DNA of 64,000 nucleotides from an uncultured Corynebacterium sp. (GTDB taxonomy: Bacteria; Actinomycetota; Actinomycetes; Mycobacteriales; Mycobacteriaceae). A model generated the notes under the pieces. The model saw nothing but the letters and a program-made list of their open reading frames with translations. It did no database searches and was not told the DNA's origin. Position 1 is the first letter of the stretch; each line of letters begins with the position of its first letter. The translations under genes were made by a program, and so were the position numbers. The stretch lies in the NCBI GenBank assembly GCA_946220775.1, contig CAMIFC010000001.1, forward strand, positions 62,001 through 126,000, written 5' to 3'. Positions 33,599 through 42,657 of the stretch are shown here, piece by piece.

Positions 33599-36132
33599 CT
33601 GGCCAACCCCGCGCGCTGGGCGAGGCAACGCCCGGTCGCGGACTGCTCGCCGGTCTGCGCCACCTGAGCGGGCGTGCCCTGCGCCATGATGCGGCCGCCA
33701 GCCGCACCTGCCCCCGGGCCAACATCAATCATGTGATCAGCCTGCGCAATCACCCGCAGATCATGCTCTACGATGACCGCCGTGGCCCCATCGGCCACGA
33801 GGCGGCGTACCTCCGCGAGCAGTAGGTCCACGTCCGCCGGATGCAGCCCCGTCGTCGGCTCATCCATCACGTACAGCGTTCCCTTCCGCGTCGCGCTGCG
33901 TTGGATTTCGGACGCCAACTTGATCCGCTGAGCTTCTCCGCCAGACAATTCGGGGGAGCCCTGCCCAAGGCGCAAATATCCCAACCCAAGTGCCTGCAGT
34001 GCTGCCACCGAACGCAGGATTCGTGGCTCATCGGCGAACACCTCGACCGCCTCATCAACGGTCAACGCGAGCACATCAGCGATGGAGTAGTCCTGCCACT
34101 GAACTTCCAGAATCTCTTCCTTGTAACGCTTGCCATGGCACACCGGGCAGGTGGTGTAGGTCCCTGGCAGGAACACCAGCTCAACTTCGATGCTGCCCGC
34201 GCCATCACATTCCGGGCAGCGGCCCTTCTTGGTGTTATACGAGAAATCCGAGACCGTCATGTTCCGGTTCTTTGCCTCTGCGGTGGCGGCGAAGAGCTTG
34301 CGCACGTGGTCAAATAGTCCCGTGTAGGTCGCCACGGTGGAGCGGATCGTGCGCCCAATGGGCTTCTGGGTGATGTGCACCAGCCGCTTGATCGCATCGA
34401 TTCCACGAACCTCATCCACGCGGAAGCCGTCTGTATCGGTAGCCGATCCGCCAGTGGAGGCCGCACTGTGGACCGGATCGTCATCATCACCCACGATGTG
34501 CCGGGCAGCTCCTGCGGCGATCTGCGCCAGAACTCCGGTGACCAGCGTTGATTTTCCGGACCCCGACACCCCAGTCACCGTGGTCAACGTCCCGATTGGG
34601 AAGGACACGTCCACGCCATCAAACGCGCGAGCATGCACCCCCGTGAACTCGATGGCACCGTGATCGGCTGGGGTGGCGTCCTGAAGAGGCGGGAAAGACC
34701 GCGATAACGCCTCGGCTGTCGGCGAGGAGGCATCCCGACGAAACTCCGACAACGGACCAGAAAACACCAGCTCATCGCCATGTTCGCCAGCGCGGGGGCC
34801 AATGTCTACGATCCAATCAGCCTGGGCAACCAGCGACATATCGTGCTCCACGAGCAGCACCGAATTGCCAGCGCGAATGAACCGCTGCACCAGATCCGCA
34901 ACGGCCTGGCGTTCCACCGGATGCAGTCCCGCCGACGGCTCGTCGAGAACGTACGTCACTCCGAACAATCCGGTATTCAATTGGGACGCCAACCGCAATC
35001 GCTGATGCTCACCCGCAGACAAACTCCGCGCCGGGCGGGAAAGATTCACATGACCCAAACCAAGCTCAATGGCCGCGTCGACCGTGGGGAGCACCTGGTC
35101 AAGCAGGAGGTGCTCGGCTTCCTGATGCTCATCGCGCTGGGTCGCATCCGTCGGCAACGCTGCGCGGCGGTCGTCGAGGATCTGCTGCACCTCGTCGAGG
35201 GGAAGACCATTGAACTCATCAATCGCCAGGTCCGCGTAGGTGACCAGCAGTGCGTCCGCGGTAAATCCTCGGCCATGACAGGTCGGGCATATCGACGCGG
35301 ACATAAATGACAGCACGCGCCGACGATTGGTCTCTGACTCCGTTTCCGCCAGTGTGGATTTCAGATAGGTGGCGACTGACCGCCACCTGCCCTTGTACGA
35401 ACCCTGCTGCGCATTCTCATCGCGCACTGGGTGGACCGTGACGACGGGCTGTTCGTCGGTGAATAGGATCCACTCGCGATCCTTCGCAGGGATGTCGCGC
35501 CACGGAATGTCGATCGGATAGCCCAAAGTGGCGAGGATGTCTCGAAAATTCTTGCCCAGCCACGCGCCGGGCCATGCGGCGATCGCACCATCTGTGATGG
35601 TTTTCGAGGGATCGGGGACCATCGACTGTTCGGTGGGCTCGTGGACAACACCGGTGCCATGGCAAGTGGGGCACATGCCGGCGGTGGTGTTGGGGGAGAA
35701 TGCGTCGGAATCCAACCGGCCATATTCCAACCGGTCGCGCATGCCATCGGGGTAGTGGCCAGCTCGGGAGAACAACAGCCGGATGGTGTTCGACATGTTG
35801 GAAATTGTGCCGACGCTCGACCGAGCACCGCCCAGGGTGGTGGACTGCTGGAGGGCGACGGTCGGTGGCAGCCCGTCGATGGATCCCACCTGCGGGGTGA
35901 CGGCCCCACCGATGAGTCGACGCGCAAACGGGGCGACGGATTCGAGGTAGCGGCGTTGGGCTTCCCCGTGCACCGTGCCGAACGCGAAACTCGACTTACC
36001 GGAGCCCGACACACCGGTGACCGCCACGAGGCAGTCGCGGGGCATATCGACATCGATATGTCGCAGGTTGTGCAGGTGAGCGTCTCGAACCCGGATCATC
36101 GAGTTCGAGTCAGAAGAAGCCGAGGCAGACAT
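33595..36132 (-). CDS. UvrA-like ABC ATPase without UvrB-binding region
   Basis: Protein of 845 residues with two UvrA-type ATPase halves: Walker A loops TGVSGSGKSS and TGVSGSGKST, signatures LSAGEHQRL and LSGGEAQRI, and Walker B segments ending VLDEPSAGL and VMDEPTTGL. Zinc motifs are CPTCHGTG, CPTCHGRG and CPECDGAG...CPVCHGKR. Compared with UvrA (about 940 residues), the stretch after RLLFSRAGHYPDG runs directly into the signature domain, so the UvrB-binding domain is missing. This is the UvrA2/drug-resistance branch found in actinomycetes. It may protect DNA from bound drugs rather than nucleate excision. TACGGT lies 7 nt before the ATG at 36132. Confidence 0.9.
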   Translation of the reverse strand: MSASASSDSNSMIRVRDAHLHNLRHIDVDMPRDCLVAVTGVSGSGKSSFAFGTVHGEAQRRYLESVAPFARRLIGGAVTPQVGSIDGLPPTVALQQSTTLGGARSSVGTISNMSNTIRLLFSRAGHYPDGMRDRLEYGRLDSDAFSPNTTAGMCPTCHGTGVVHEPTEQSMVPDPSKTITDGAIAAWPGAWLGKNFRDILATLGYPIDIPWRDIPAKDREWILFTDEQPVVTVHPVRDENAQQGSYKGRWRSVATYLKSTLAETESETNRRRVLSFMSASICPTCHGRGFTADALLVTYADLAIDEFNGLPLDEVQQILDDRRAALPTDATQRDEHQEAEHLLLDQVLPTVDAAIELGLGHVNLSRPARSLSAGEHQRLRLASQLNTGLFGVTYVLDEPSAGLHPVERQAVADLVQRFIRAGNSVLLVEHDMSLVAQADWIVDIGPRAGEHGDELVFSGPLSEFRRDASSPTAEALSRSFPPLQDATPADHGAIEFTGVHARAFDGVDVSFPIGTLTTVTGVSGSGKSTLVTGVLAQIAAGAARHIVGDDDDPVHSAASTGGSATDTDGFRVDEVRGIDAIKRLVHITQKPIGRTIRSTVATYTGLFDHVRKLFAATAEAKNRNMTVSDFSYNTKKGRCPECDGAGSIEVELVFLPGTYTTCPVCHGKRYKEEILEVQWQDYSIADVLALTVDEAVEVFADEPRILRSVAALQALGLGYLRLGQGSPELSGGEAQRIKLASEIQRSATRKGTLYVMDEPTTGLHPADVDLLLAEVRRLVADGATAVIVEHDLRVIAQADHMIDVGPGAGAAGGRIMAQGTPAQVAQTGEQSATGRCLAQRAGLAS

Positions 36133-36151
36133 GTTGTCCACCGTACGCGCC

Positions 36152-38020
36152 TTAGCGCACCTCGCGAACTGCTCCCTTATCTGCGGACGTGGCCATCGAA
36201 GCATAGGCGCGCAGGGCCTTCGTCACGGTACGCGTGCGGGTGGTGGGGGACCACGGTTGGTCGCTGGCTTCCATCTTGGCGCGCCGCTCAGCGATCTCGG
36301 TTTCTGACACTAGGAGCTCGACGCGACGCTCATGAACGTCGATTTCGATCTCGTCGCCGTCTTCGATGAGGCCGATTAGACCACCGTGTGCAGCTTCCGG
36401 CGAGATATGGCCAACGGAAATACCCGAGGAACCACCGGAGAATCGTCCGTCCGTGATCAGCGCGCATTCGCGGCCGAGGCCAGCTCCCTTGAGGAAGGCG
36501 GTCGGGTGCAGCATCTCTTGCATGCCCGGGCCGCCAGCTGGCCCTTCGTAGCGCACAACGATGCAGTCGCCCGGCTTGATCTTCTTGTCGAGGATCACGC
36601 GCACGGCGTCCTCCTGCGATTCGACGACCAGCGCGGTGCCACGGAACTTCCACAGTTCTTCGTCGATACCGGCTGCCTTGATGACTGCGCCGTCTTCGGC
36701 GATGTTGCCACGCAGAATCACCAAGCCACCGTCGGAGGTGTAGGCGTGTTCCACGTCGCGGATGCAACCTTCGGCTGCGTCCTTATCCAGCGAGGACCAG
36801 CGGTTGTCAGTGGAGAACGGTTCCGTCGTTCGGACGCCACCCGGTGCCGCGTAGAACAAGTCCTCAGCCGCTTCGCTTGGGTTTTCTGCGCGGATGTCCC
36901 ACTCGTTGAGCCAATCCGACAGATTGTCGGAGTGGATGGTGTGGACATCTTCGTTGAGCTTGCCGCCGCGCCACAGCTCGCCCAGGATCGCCGGGATGCC
37001 GCCCGCGCGGTGGACATCCTCCATGTGGTAGTCCGCGTTAGGGGAGACCTTGGACAGACAAGGAACCTCGCGGGAGAGGTCATCAATGTCTTGTAGGTCG
37101 AAGTCGACTTCACCTTCCTGGGCAGCAGCGAGGATGTGCAGCACCGTGTTGGTAGACCCACCCATCGCCATGTCCAGCGCCATCGCGTTGCGGAAGGCGG
37201 ACCTGGTGGCGATGCTGCGGGGCAGCACGGATTCGTCGCCCTCACCGTAGTAGCGGTTGCACAGGTCAACGATGGTCTTGCCTGCCTTGGTGAACAGGCG
37301 GCGGCGGTATTCATGCGTGGCCAGGGTTGAGCCGTTGCCCGGCAGTGCCAGCCCCAGCGCTTCGGTGAGGCAGTTCATGGAGTTCGCGGTAAACATGCCC
37401 GAGCAGGAGCCACAGGTCGGGCAGGCTGCGGATTCAACATCCAGCAGATTCTGGGCGTCCACCATGTCGCTCGCAGACGCTGAAATTGCCGAAATCAAGT
37501 CTGTCGGCTGGACAACTCCGTTGATTGCGACGGCCTTACCGGCCTCCATGGGGCCGCCGGAGACGAACACAACGGGGATATTCAATCGCATTGCTGCGTT
37601 GAGCATGCCTGGGGTGATCTTGTCGCAGTTGGAGATGCACACCAGCGCGTCGGCCGCGTGCCCGTTAACCATGTACTCGACTGCGTCCGAAATAACTTCG
37701 CGGGACGGCAGCGAGTAGAGCATCCCGGCGTGGCCCATCGCGATGCCGTCGTCGACGGCGATGGTGTTGAACTCACGGGGGACACCACCGGCTTCACGCA
37801 CGGCGTCCGCGACGATGTCGCCGACGTCCTTGAGGTGGACGTGCCCTGGAACGAATTGGGTGTAAGAGTTCGCGATCGCGACGATCGGCTTATCGAAATC
37901 GCCGTCGGTCATACCGGTTGCACGCCACAGCGCGCGAGCGCCTGCGGCGTTGCGCCCTTGGGTGGTGACGGCTGAGCACAGAGGGATGCTGCGTTCTGTG
38001 GATTGTCCAGGATTAGTCAT
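36152..38020 (-). CDS. ilvD: Dihydroxy-acid dehydratase
   Basis: Fe-S enzyme of 622 residues for the third common step of valine, leucine and isoleucine synthesis. Cluster and metal ligands lie in SNCDKITPGML and ACPTCGSCSGMFTANSMNC. DGRFSGGSSGISVGHI near the C-terminus is characteristic. The ATG at 38020 overlaps the upstream PH-like gene by 8 nt, so the two are translationally coupled. An extended N-terminal frame is possible but not conserved. The 5' neighbour order (PH-like, mscCG, ilvBNC) matches C. glutamicum as I recall it. Confidence 0.96.
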   Translation of the reverse strand: MTNPGQSTERSIPLCSAVTTQGRNAAGARALWRATGMTDGDFDKPIVAIANSYTQFVPGHVHLKDVGDIVADAVREAGGVPREFNTIAVDDGIAMGHAGMLYSLPSREVISDAVEYMVNGHAADALVCISNCDKITPGMLNAAMRLNIPVVFVSGGPMEAGKAVAINGVVQPTDLISAISASASDMVDAQNLLDVESAACPTCGSCSGMFTANSMNCLTEALGLALPGNGSTLATHEYRRRLFTKAGKTIVDLCNRYYGEGDESVLPRSIATRSAFRNAMALDMAMGGSTNTVLHILAAAQEGEVDFDLQDIDDLSREVPCLSKVSPNADYHMEDVHRAGGIPAILGELWRGGKLNEDVHTIHSDNLSDWLNEWDIRAENPSEAAEDLFYAAPGGVRTTEPFSTDNRWSSLDKDAAEGCIRDVEHAYTSDGGLVILRGNIAEDGAVIKAAGIDEELWKFRGTALVVESQEDAVRVILDKKIKPGDCIVVRYEGPAGGPGMQEMLHPTAFLKGAGLGRECALITDGRFSGGSSGISVGHISPEAAHGGLIGLIEDGDEIEIDVHERRVELLVSETEIAERRAKMEASDQPWSPTTRTRTVTKALRAYASMATSADKGAVREVR

Positions 38021-38582
38021 CTTTGTGGTCACTCTTTTCATGTTCTGCGCGACGCTGTTTTTCATATTCAGCGTAATCATCGGCTTCCATCAGCACGGCA
38101 CCGCCGTCTTTATGGACGACTTGTACCTTCCGGTTGACCTCTTCCTGTGCGGGGGTCACCGGGTCGGGGATGATTCCCTGAGTTGCTTCGTTGAGAGTAA
38201 CGAGGGAGTTGAAACGGACCCCTGGCAGCCAAAACTGGGTGTCGTTGTGGCTGGCCGCGAATGCTTTTCCGCCGCGGTTGAAGCGAATGCCTCGGAAGTC
38301 CTGCCAAGGCAGGGATTTCTTGGGGCGGAAAAGGTACACCGCTTCGATGCCCTTGGCTGACACCGTGGTGCGTGCGCGGAGCACCCACACGATGAAGATT
38401 AAGGGCAGCAAGGGCACCCAGAAGAACCACTCTGCTTTGTATCCCGTGAACATCAGGCAGATCAGGAAGAGCACGATTCCGACCAAGATGTGCTCTTTAC
38501 TTGGTCGCAATACAGTGCGCTGAATCCCCTTGGCTGCATTCGATATTGGGGCTTGTTTCGGAGATGGTTCCTGAGTGCTCAT
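38013..38582 (-). CDS. Small membrane protein with PH-like domain
   Basis: Protein of 189 residues with two adjacent membrane helices (HILVGIVLFLICLMFTG and FFWVPLLPLIFIVWVL), then a cytoplasmic PH/YdbT-like region (RTTVSAKGIEAVYLFRPKKSLPWQDFRGIRF) and a charged tail. It is tied to ilvD by overlap and is found beside ilvD in C. glutamicum from memory, but its role is unknown. TTAAAT lies 7 nt before the ATG at 38582; an ATG at 38591 would add three residues. Confidence 0.82.
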   Translation of the reverse strand: MSTQEPSPKQAPISNAAKGIQRTVLRPSKEHILVGIVLFLICLMFTGYKAEWFFWVPLLPLIFIVWVLRARTTVSAKGIEAVYLFRPKKSLPWQDFRGIRFNRGGKAFAASHNDTQFWLPGVRFNSLVTLNEATQGIIPDPVTPAQEEVNRKVQVVHKDGGAVLMEADDYAEYEKQRRAEHEKSDHKDD

Positions 38583-38639
38583 GCGTGTCATTTAATCAGG
38601 TCTTAGGCACCATCGGCCATTTGTCCCGTGGTTTCCGGA

Positions 38640-40334
38640 CTAGAGGATCTCCTCGTCGGTTGCCTGTGTTTGGTCATTAACCGTATCGGCAGTCTCACCA
38701 CCTGTATCGGTGGGCGCGGTCTGCTGTTCTGTGTCACTGTTCGTGCCTGCCCGCGGAGCAGTGTTTCCACCTGGCGATTGCTGCTGTGGCGCATCGCTTG
38801 GTGTGGTTTCCACTGGTGTTTCGCCACCCGAATCATTGGAGCCTTCCGGAACCTCGCCCTCAACGCCTGTTGGCTCGGCGGTGGGCTCCTGGGATGTTTC
38901 CGTAGGTGGCTCTTCCGGAGTCGTGGTGGTCGGAGCAGGTGGAGGCGTTGTTGTTGTCTCCGTCATTTCCTCCGTTTTCGCTACCGAGCGGTTTTGCCAG
39001 TAGTTCGGATTCAGGACGCCAGCCTCGCCACCTTCTGGATTCGACGATGCCAATGCAAGACCGCCCAGCACCACGAGGGCGATGAGCAGCAGGCTGGTGG
39101 ATACGCGGGTACGTCCGCCGAACGTGAGTGCCTGTTGGATCTTCGTGTTGTATTCATGCTTGTCGAAGATTCCAGCGGGTTCCTCGTATTCTTCCTCGTC
39201 CTTTTCAATGGGGGGTGTCTTGCCCGGACCATCATCCATGGACTTGACGGCGGCTGCCTGGTCCTTCAACTCCGCAGGATCCTCGGGATCCGCTGTTTCC
39301 TCGGGTTCCTTGACCTCATTGGGTTGGCCATCGTGGGATTCCAGCGGGAATTCGTGTTGTGCCGTCACACTGGTCGAATCGATTTCATGATCAGCCTGGG
39401 TTGCCTCACCCAGTCCAGTGGCCGTGTGGGTGTGACCCGCTGGGGCAGATGGGAGAACGGAGGTGCGCTTCGTTTCAGAGCCTTCGCGAGTGGCGTCCGA
39501 AGCAAATTCGAGACGGTCCCAAAACGCATTCAACAACGCTGCACGAATGGTGCGTTCGACGGCCCACTGCTTGGCGGGCACAACGTCGGCGGTAATGCGG
39601 AACGTGACGGCCCATGGCTGGCCTGCAGCCAGTGGTTGCACCACCTTGATGGCGGGCAGGACGGACAGGTCGCCGATGACGTCGTTTTTGATGGACTGAT
39701 CCTCGATAGCGCGAGTGGTCGTATCGTGAATGCGCTTGGTGAGCTGAACCATGTCCTCACCAGGCTGCATTGGAATATCCATCTCGACCCATGCGCGCGA
39801 CCACTCTTGCGAGTAGTTCGTGATGACGCCTGCGGTGCCGTTGGGAATCGTGACTAACTCGCCGGATGCGGTGCGTACTTTCGTAGCGCGCAACGTGAGA
39901 GCCACGACGGTGCCTTCGATGGGTTGGTTGGGGCCATCGAAGCTGACGTAGTCACCGACACCGAATTGACGCTCGGTGATGATGAAAACGCCGGACAAAA
40001 AGTCCCCAATGATGTTCTGCGCGCCGAAACCAATGGCAGCAGAAACAACCGTTGCTGGAATCGCCGCTGAGGTGGCTGGGACGCCAAGTAGCGTCAGCGC
40101 TCTCATCGCGATGATGAAGAAGGCAATCGCTTCGACGACGTAGACCAATGCGCCGACGAGTGCGAGCTTTGACTTCGTTGACTCTTCGTCTGCATCAAGC
40201 CGCTGCGTGATGAGCCGGACCACAAGCCTGCCAACACGGGGGGTCAGTATGGACAGCACCAAAAGAGCAGCTAAAGGGAGCCCAGGGTGGATGATCCACT
40301 CCCAGAAGCGATAGAAAAAGTAGGAAAACTGCAT
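38640..40334 (-). CDS. mscCG: MscCG-type mechanosensitive channel (glutamate exporter)
   Basis: Small-conductance channel of 564 residues. The N-terminal MscS core has three membrane helices and a pore-lining segment (AAIPATVVSAAIGFGAQNIIGDFLSGVFIITERQF), a beta domain (GTVVALTLRATKVRT) and a cytoplasmic vestibule to about 260. A long acidic linker leads to a fourth hydrophobic helix (STSLLLIALVVLGGLALA) and a Thr/Pro/Glu-rich extracytoplasmic tail, the arrangement unique to C. glutamicum MscCG, the main glutamate exporter. Position next to ilvD and ilvB matches. The ATG at 40334 is chosen because TAGTCT lies 7 nt before it and MQFSYFFYRFWEWI aligns with MscCG; a TTG at 40364 is not needed. 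It diverges from ilvB. Confidence 0.92.
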   Translation of the reverse strand: MQFSYFFYRFWEWIIHPGLPLAALLVLSILTPRVGRLVVRLITQRLDADEESTKSKLALVGALVYVVEAIAFFIIAMRALTLLGVPATSAAIPATVVSAAIGFGAQNIIGDFLSGVFIITERQFGVGDYVSFDGPNQPIEGTVVALTLRATKVRTASGELVTIPNGTAGVITNYSQEWSRAWVEMDIPMQPGEDMVQLTKRIHDTTTRAIEDQSIKNDVIGDLSVLPAIKVVQPLAAGQPWAVTFRITADVVPAKQWAVERTIRAALLNAFWDRLEFASDATREGSETKRTSVLPSAPAGHTHTATGLGEATQADHEIDSTSVTAQHEFPLESHDGQPNEVKEPEETADPEDPAELKDQAAAVKSMDDGPGKTPPIEKDEEEYEEPAGIFDKHEYNTKIQQALTFGGRTRVSTSLLLIALVVLGGLALASSNPEGGEAGVLNPNYWQNRSVAKTEEMTETTTTPPPAPTTTTPEEPPTETSQEPTAEPTGVEGEVPEGSNDSGGETPVETTPSDAPQQQSPGGNTAPRAGTNSDTEQQTAPTDTGGETADTVNDQTQATDEEIL

Positions 40335-40491
40335 AAATTCAAGACTAACGATCAGGGCGGACAAGTAGCTGATGAATCCCTGTGCATTTCGGCCTCATTT
40401 TAGCGGTGTCGAAGGGGGTGTTTTGCGGTCAATTCATGGTCACTTGGTGGGAAAAGTCGTACCACCAATCGGGAACATAGTGGTGGCGGGC

Positions 40492-40521
40492 TTGACTGTG
40501 ATTTGGAACTCCTGCTATTGT
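40492..40521 (+). promoter_or_regulatory. ilvB promoter
   Basis: TTGACT (40492-40497), an 18-nt spacer and an extended TGCTATTGT with -10 TATTGT (40516-40521). The expected start is at the leader ATG itself. The 40365-40491 stretch before it contains the divergent mscCG promoter and nothing else I can name. Confidence 0.8.
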
Positions 40522-40528
40522 CAGCGGC

Positions 40529-40567
40529 ATGATGAATCCAAGCGATCTTCGAGTACTCGTGATTTAA
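40529..40567 (+). CDS. ilvB leader peptide, 12 residues
   Basis: The peptide MMNPSDLRVLVI is encoded 7 nt after the -10 box, so it is probably translated from a leaderless message. Four of its last five residues are Val, Leu, Val and Ile, with a Leu shortly before. These are the end products of the pathway, as in C. glutamicum, where ilvBNC is controlled by attenuation. Low charged Val/Leu/Ile tRNA would stall ribosomes at 40547-40564 and alter folding of the following RNA. Confidence 0.85.
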   Translation: MMNPSDLRVLVI

Positions 40568-40568
40568 C

Positions 40569-40682
40569 GGGCGCCGCCAGCACCCAAAAATCACCAGATT
40601 TTCGAAGCAGACGGCGCCTCCATACCGACGAGCACCCGTGAAACACCACGGCAGCTCGAACGGTCTCTTGGGGGCGCTTTTT
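40569..40682 (+). terminator. ilvBNC attenuator
   Basis: Strand A GGCGCCG (40570-40576) is fully complementary to strand B CGGCGCC (40612-40618). Strand B with its 3' neighbour (GCGCCTCC, to 40621) can instead pair with GGGGGCGC (40670-40677), which is followed by TTTTT. Inside that second stem sits a further hairpin CGAGC..CCGTG-aaacac-CACGG..GCTCG (40629-40658). The two pairings exclude each other, as expected of an attenuator. Which fold stalled ribosomes favour is inferred, not seen. Confidence 0.72.
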
Positions 40683-40761
40683 GGTTGCATCGACAAGTAA
40701 GAAGAGACATTCATTGCTGTAGTGAGTTTTTCTCGCACGCCGATCAAGGAGCGATTGACCC

Positions 40762-42657
40762 GTGAAAAGCACTTCACGCTCGCAACCGACACCGGCCACC
40801 GTGGCGGCAGCCTCCGGTGGTTTCACCGCGACCCGCGCCCAGAAGCCGGAACGAATTAATGGCGCACAAGCCATTGTGCGTTCCCTTGAAGAACTGGGGA
40901 CCGACATCGTATTCGGTCTTCCGGGCGGTGCAGTGCTTCCGCTGTATGAGGCGCTGTATGATTCGACCCGCCTGCGCCACATTCTGGTTCGCCACGAGCA
41001 GGGTGCTGGTCACGCTGCCACCGGTTACGCGCAGGTCACTGGCCGAGTCGGTGTGTGTATGGCGACGTCCGGTCCGGGCGCTACCAACCTGGTCACCCCG
41101 ATCGCAGATGCCAACATGGACTCCGTGCCATTGGTTGCCATCACCGGACAGGTTGGCAAGGGCCTGCTGGGAACTGACGCGTTCCAAGAGGCGGATATTC
41201 GGGGCGTGACGATGCCCATCACGAAGCACAACTTCATGGTGACGAGTCCGGAGGAGATCCCAAGCGCCATTGCGGAGGCTTTCCACGTTGCCTCGACTGG
41301 TCGCCCCGGTGCCGTCCTTGTTGATATTCCGAAGGACGTTCAGGCCGCAGAGCTGGACTTTGTGTGGCCACCGAATTTCAACCTTCCGGGCTACCGTCCG
41401 GTCACGTCGCCGCACTCCCGCCAAATCGAAGAAGCTGTTCGGATGATCAGCAAGGCCAAGCGCCCAGTGCTGTACATCGGCGGCGGGCTGATTAAGGCAG
41501 AGGCGCACGCAGAGCTCAAGGCATTCGCTGAAGCGAACAACATCCCAGTGGTCACCACCCTCATGGCCCTGGGCAGCTTCCCGGAATCTCACCCACTACA
41601 CATGGGTATGCCGGGTATGCACGGTTCGGTTCCTGCCGTTGCCGCGCTACAGCGCTCTGATCTGCTGATCGCCATCGGCACCCGCTTCGATGACCGCGTG
41701 ACCGGCAAGGTGGATAGCTTCGCACCTAATGCGAAGGTTATCCACGCCGACATCGACCCAGCGGAAATCGGCAAGATTCGCGAGGCACACGTCCCTATCG
41801 TTGGGGACGCCAAGGAGGTCCTGGCTGCACTGCACAAGACGATGGGCAGCCTGGGCATCGATCAGCCAGACACCGCCAACTGGCTGGACTACCTGGGCAA
41901 GCTGACCCAGGACTTCCCGCGTGGCTACCAGGAGATGCCCAACGACAAGCTGGCTCCGCAGTACGTCATCGAGACCCTGTCCAAGGAAGTTGGACCGGAT
42001 GCGATCTACTGTGCCGGCGTGGGGCAGCACCAGATGTGGGCTGCACAGTTCGTGGACTTTGAAAAGCCACGGACCTGGCTGAACTCCGGTGGCCTCGGCA
42101 CCATGGGCTACGCGGTTCCGGCCGCGATGGGCGCACAGGCTGGCGCGCCAGATACTGAGGTCTGGGCTATTGACGGTGATGGTTGCTTCCAGATGACCAA
42201 CCAAGAGCTCGTGACCTGTGCTGTTGAAGGTCTGCCGGTGAAGATCGCGCTGATCAACAATGGCAACCTGGGCATGGTTCGTCAGTGGCAGACCTTGTTC
42301 TACGAACAGCGTTATTCCCACACGAATCTGAAGCCGAAGGACACGTACCTGCCGGACTTCCTGCAGCTGGCAGAGTCCATGGGCTGTGCAGCGTTCCGGG
42401 TTGAGCGTGAGGAAGACGTGTTGCCGACCATCAAGAAGGCGCGCGAGATCAATGACCGTCCGGTGGTTATTGACTTCATCGTTGGCGAGGACGCGCAAGT
42501 GTGGCCGATGGTTCCGGCTGGAACCTCCAACGACGAAGTTCAGTACGCACGCAACCTGCGTCCCCTGTTTGAAGAGGACGAATCCGCTGCGGAAACGCCA
42601 GCAGAAATCCACGAGACCATTCAGGAACACGCATCCCAGGAAGGGGAGCAGAAGTAA
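40762..42657 (+). CDS. ilvB: Acetohydroxyacid synthase large subunit
   Basis: TPP- and FAD-dependent enzyme of 631 residues that joins pyruvate to pyruvate or 2-oxobutanoate, first common step of branched-chain synthesis. TPP glutamate in VRHEQGAGHAATGYAQ, FAD region GTRFDDRVTGK, and the TPP/Mg motif GDGCFQMTNQEL...NNGNLGMVRQWQ are intact. The GTG start has AAGGAG about 10 nt upstream. The stop overlaps the ilvN ATG by one base, which couples the subunits. Expression is under the leader and attenuator upstream. Confidence 0.97.
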   Translation: MKSTSRSQPTPATVAAASGGFTATRAQKPERINGAQAIVRSLEELGTDIVFGLPGGAVLPLYEALYDSTRLRHILVRHEQGAGHAATGYAQVTGRVGVCMATSGPGATNLVTPIADANMDSVPLVAITGQVGKGLLGTDAFQEADIRGVTMPITKHNFMVTSPEEIPSAIAEAFHVASTGRPGAVLVDIPKDVQAAELDFVWPPNFNLPGYRPVTSPHSRQIEEAVRMISKAKRPVLYIGGGLIKAEAHAELKAFAEANNIPVVTTLMALGSFPESHPLHMGMPGMHGSVPAVAALQRSDLLIAIGTRFDDRVTGKVDSFAPNAKVIHADIDPAEIGKIREAHVPIVGDAKEVLAALHKTMGSLGIDQPDTANWLDYLGKLTQDFPRGYQEMPNDKLAPQYVIETLSKEVGPDAIYCAGVGQHQMWAAQFVDFEKPRTWLNSGGLGTMGYAVPAAMGAQAGAPDTEVWAIDGDGCFQMTNQELVTCAVEGLPVKIALINNGNLGMVRQWQTLFYEQRYSHTNLKPKDTYLPDFLQLAESMGCAAFRVEREEDVLPTIKKAREINDRPVVIDFIVGEDAQVWPMVPAGTSNDEVQYARNLRPLFEEDESAAETPAEIHETIQEHASQEGEQK

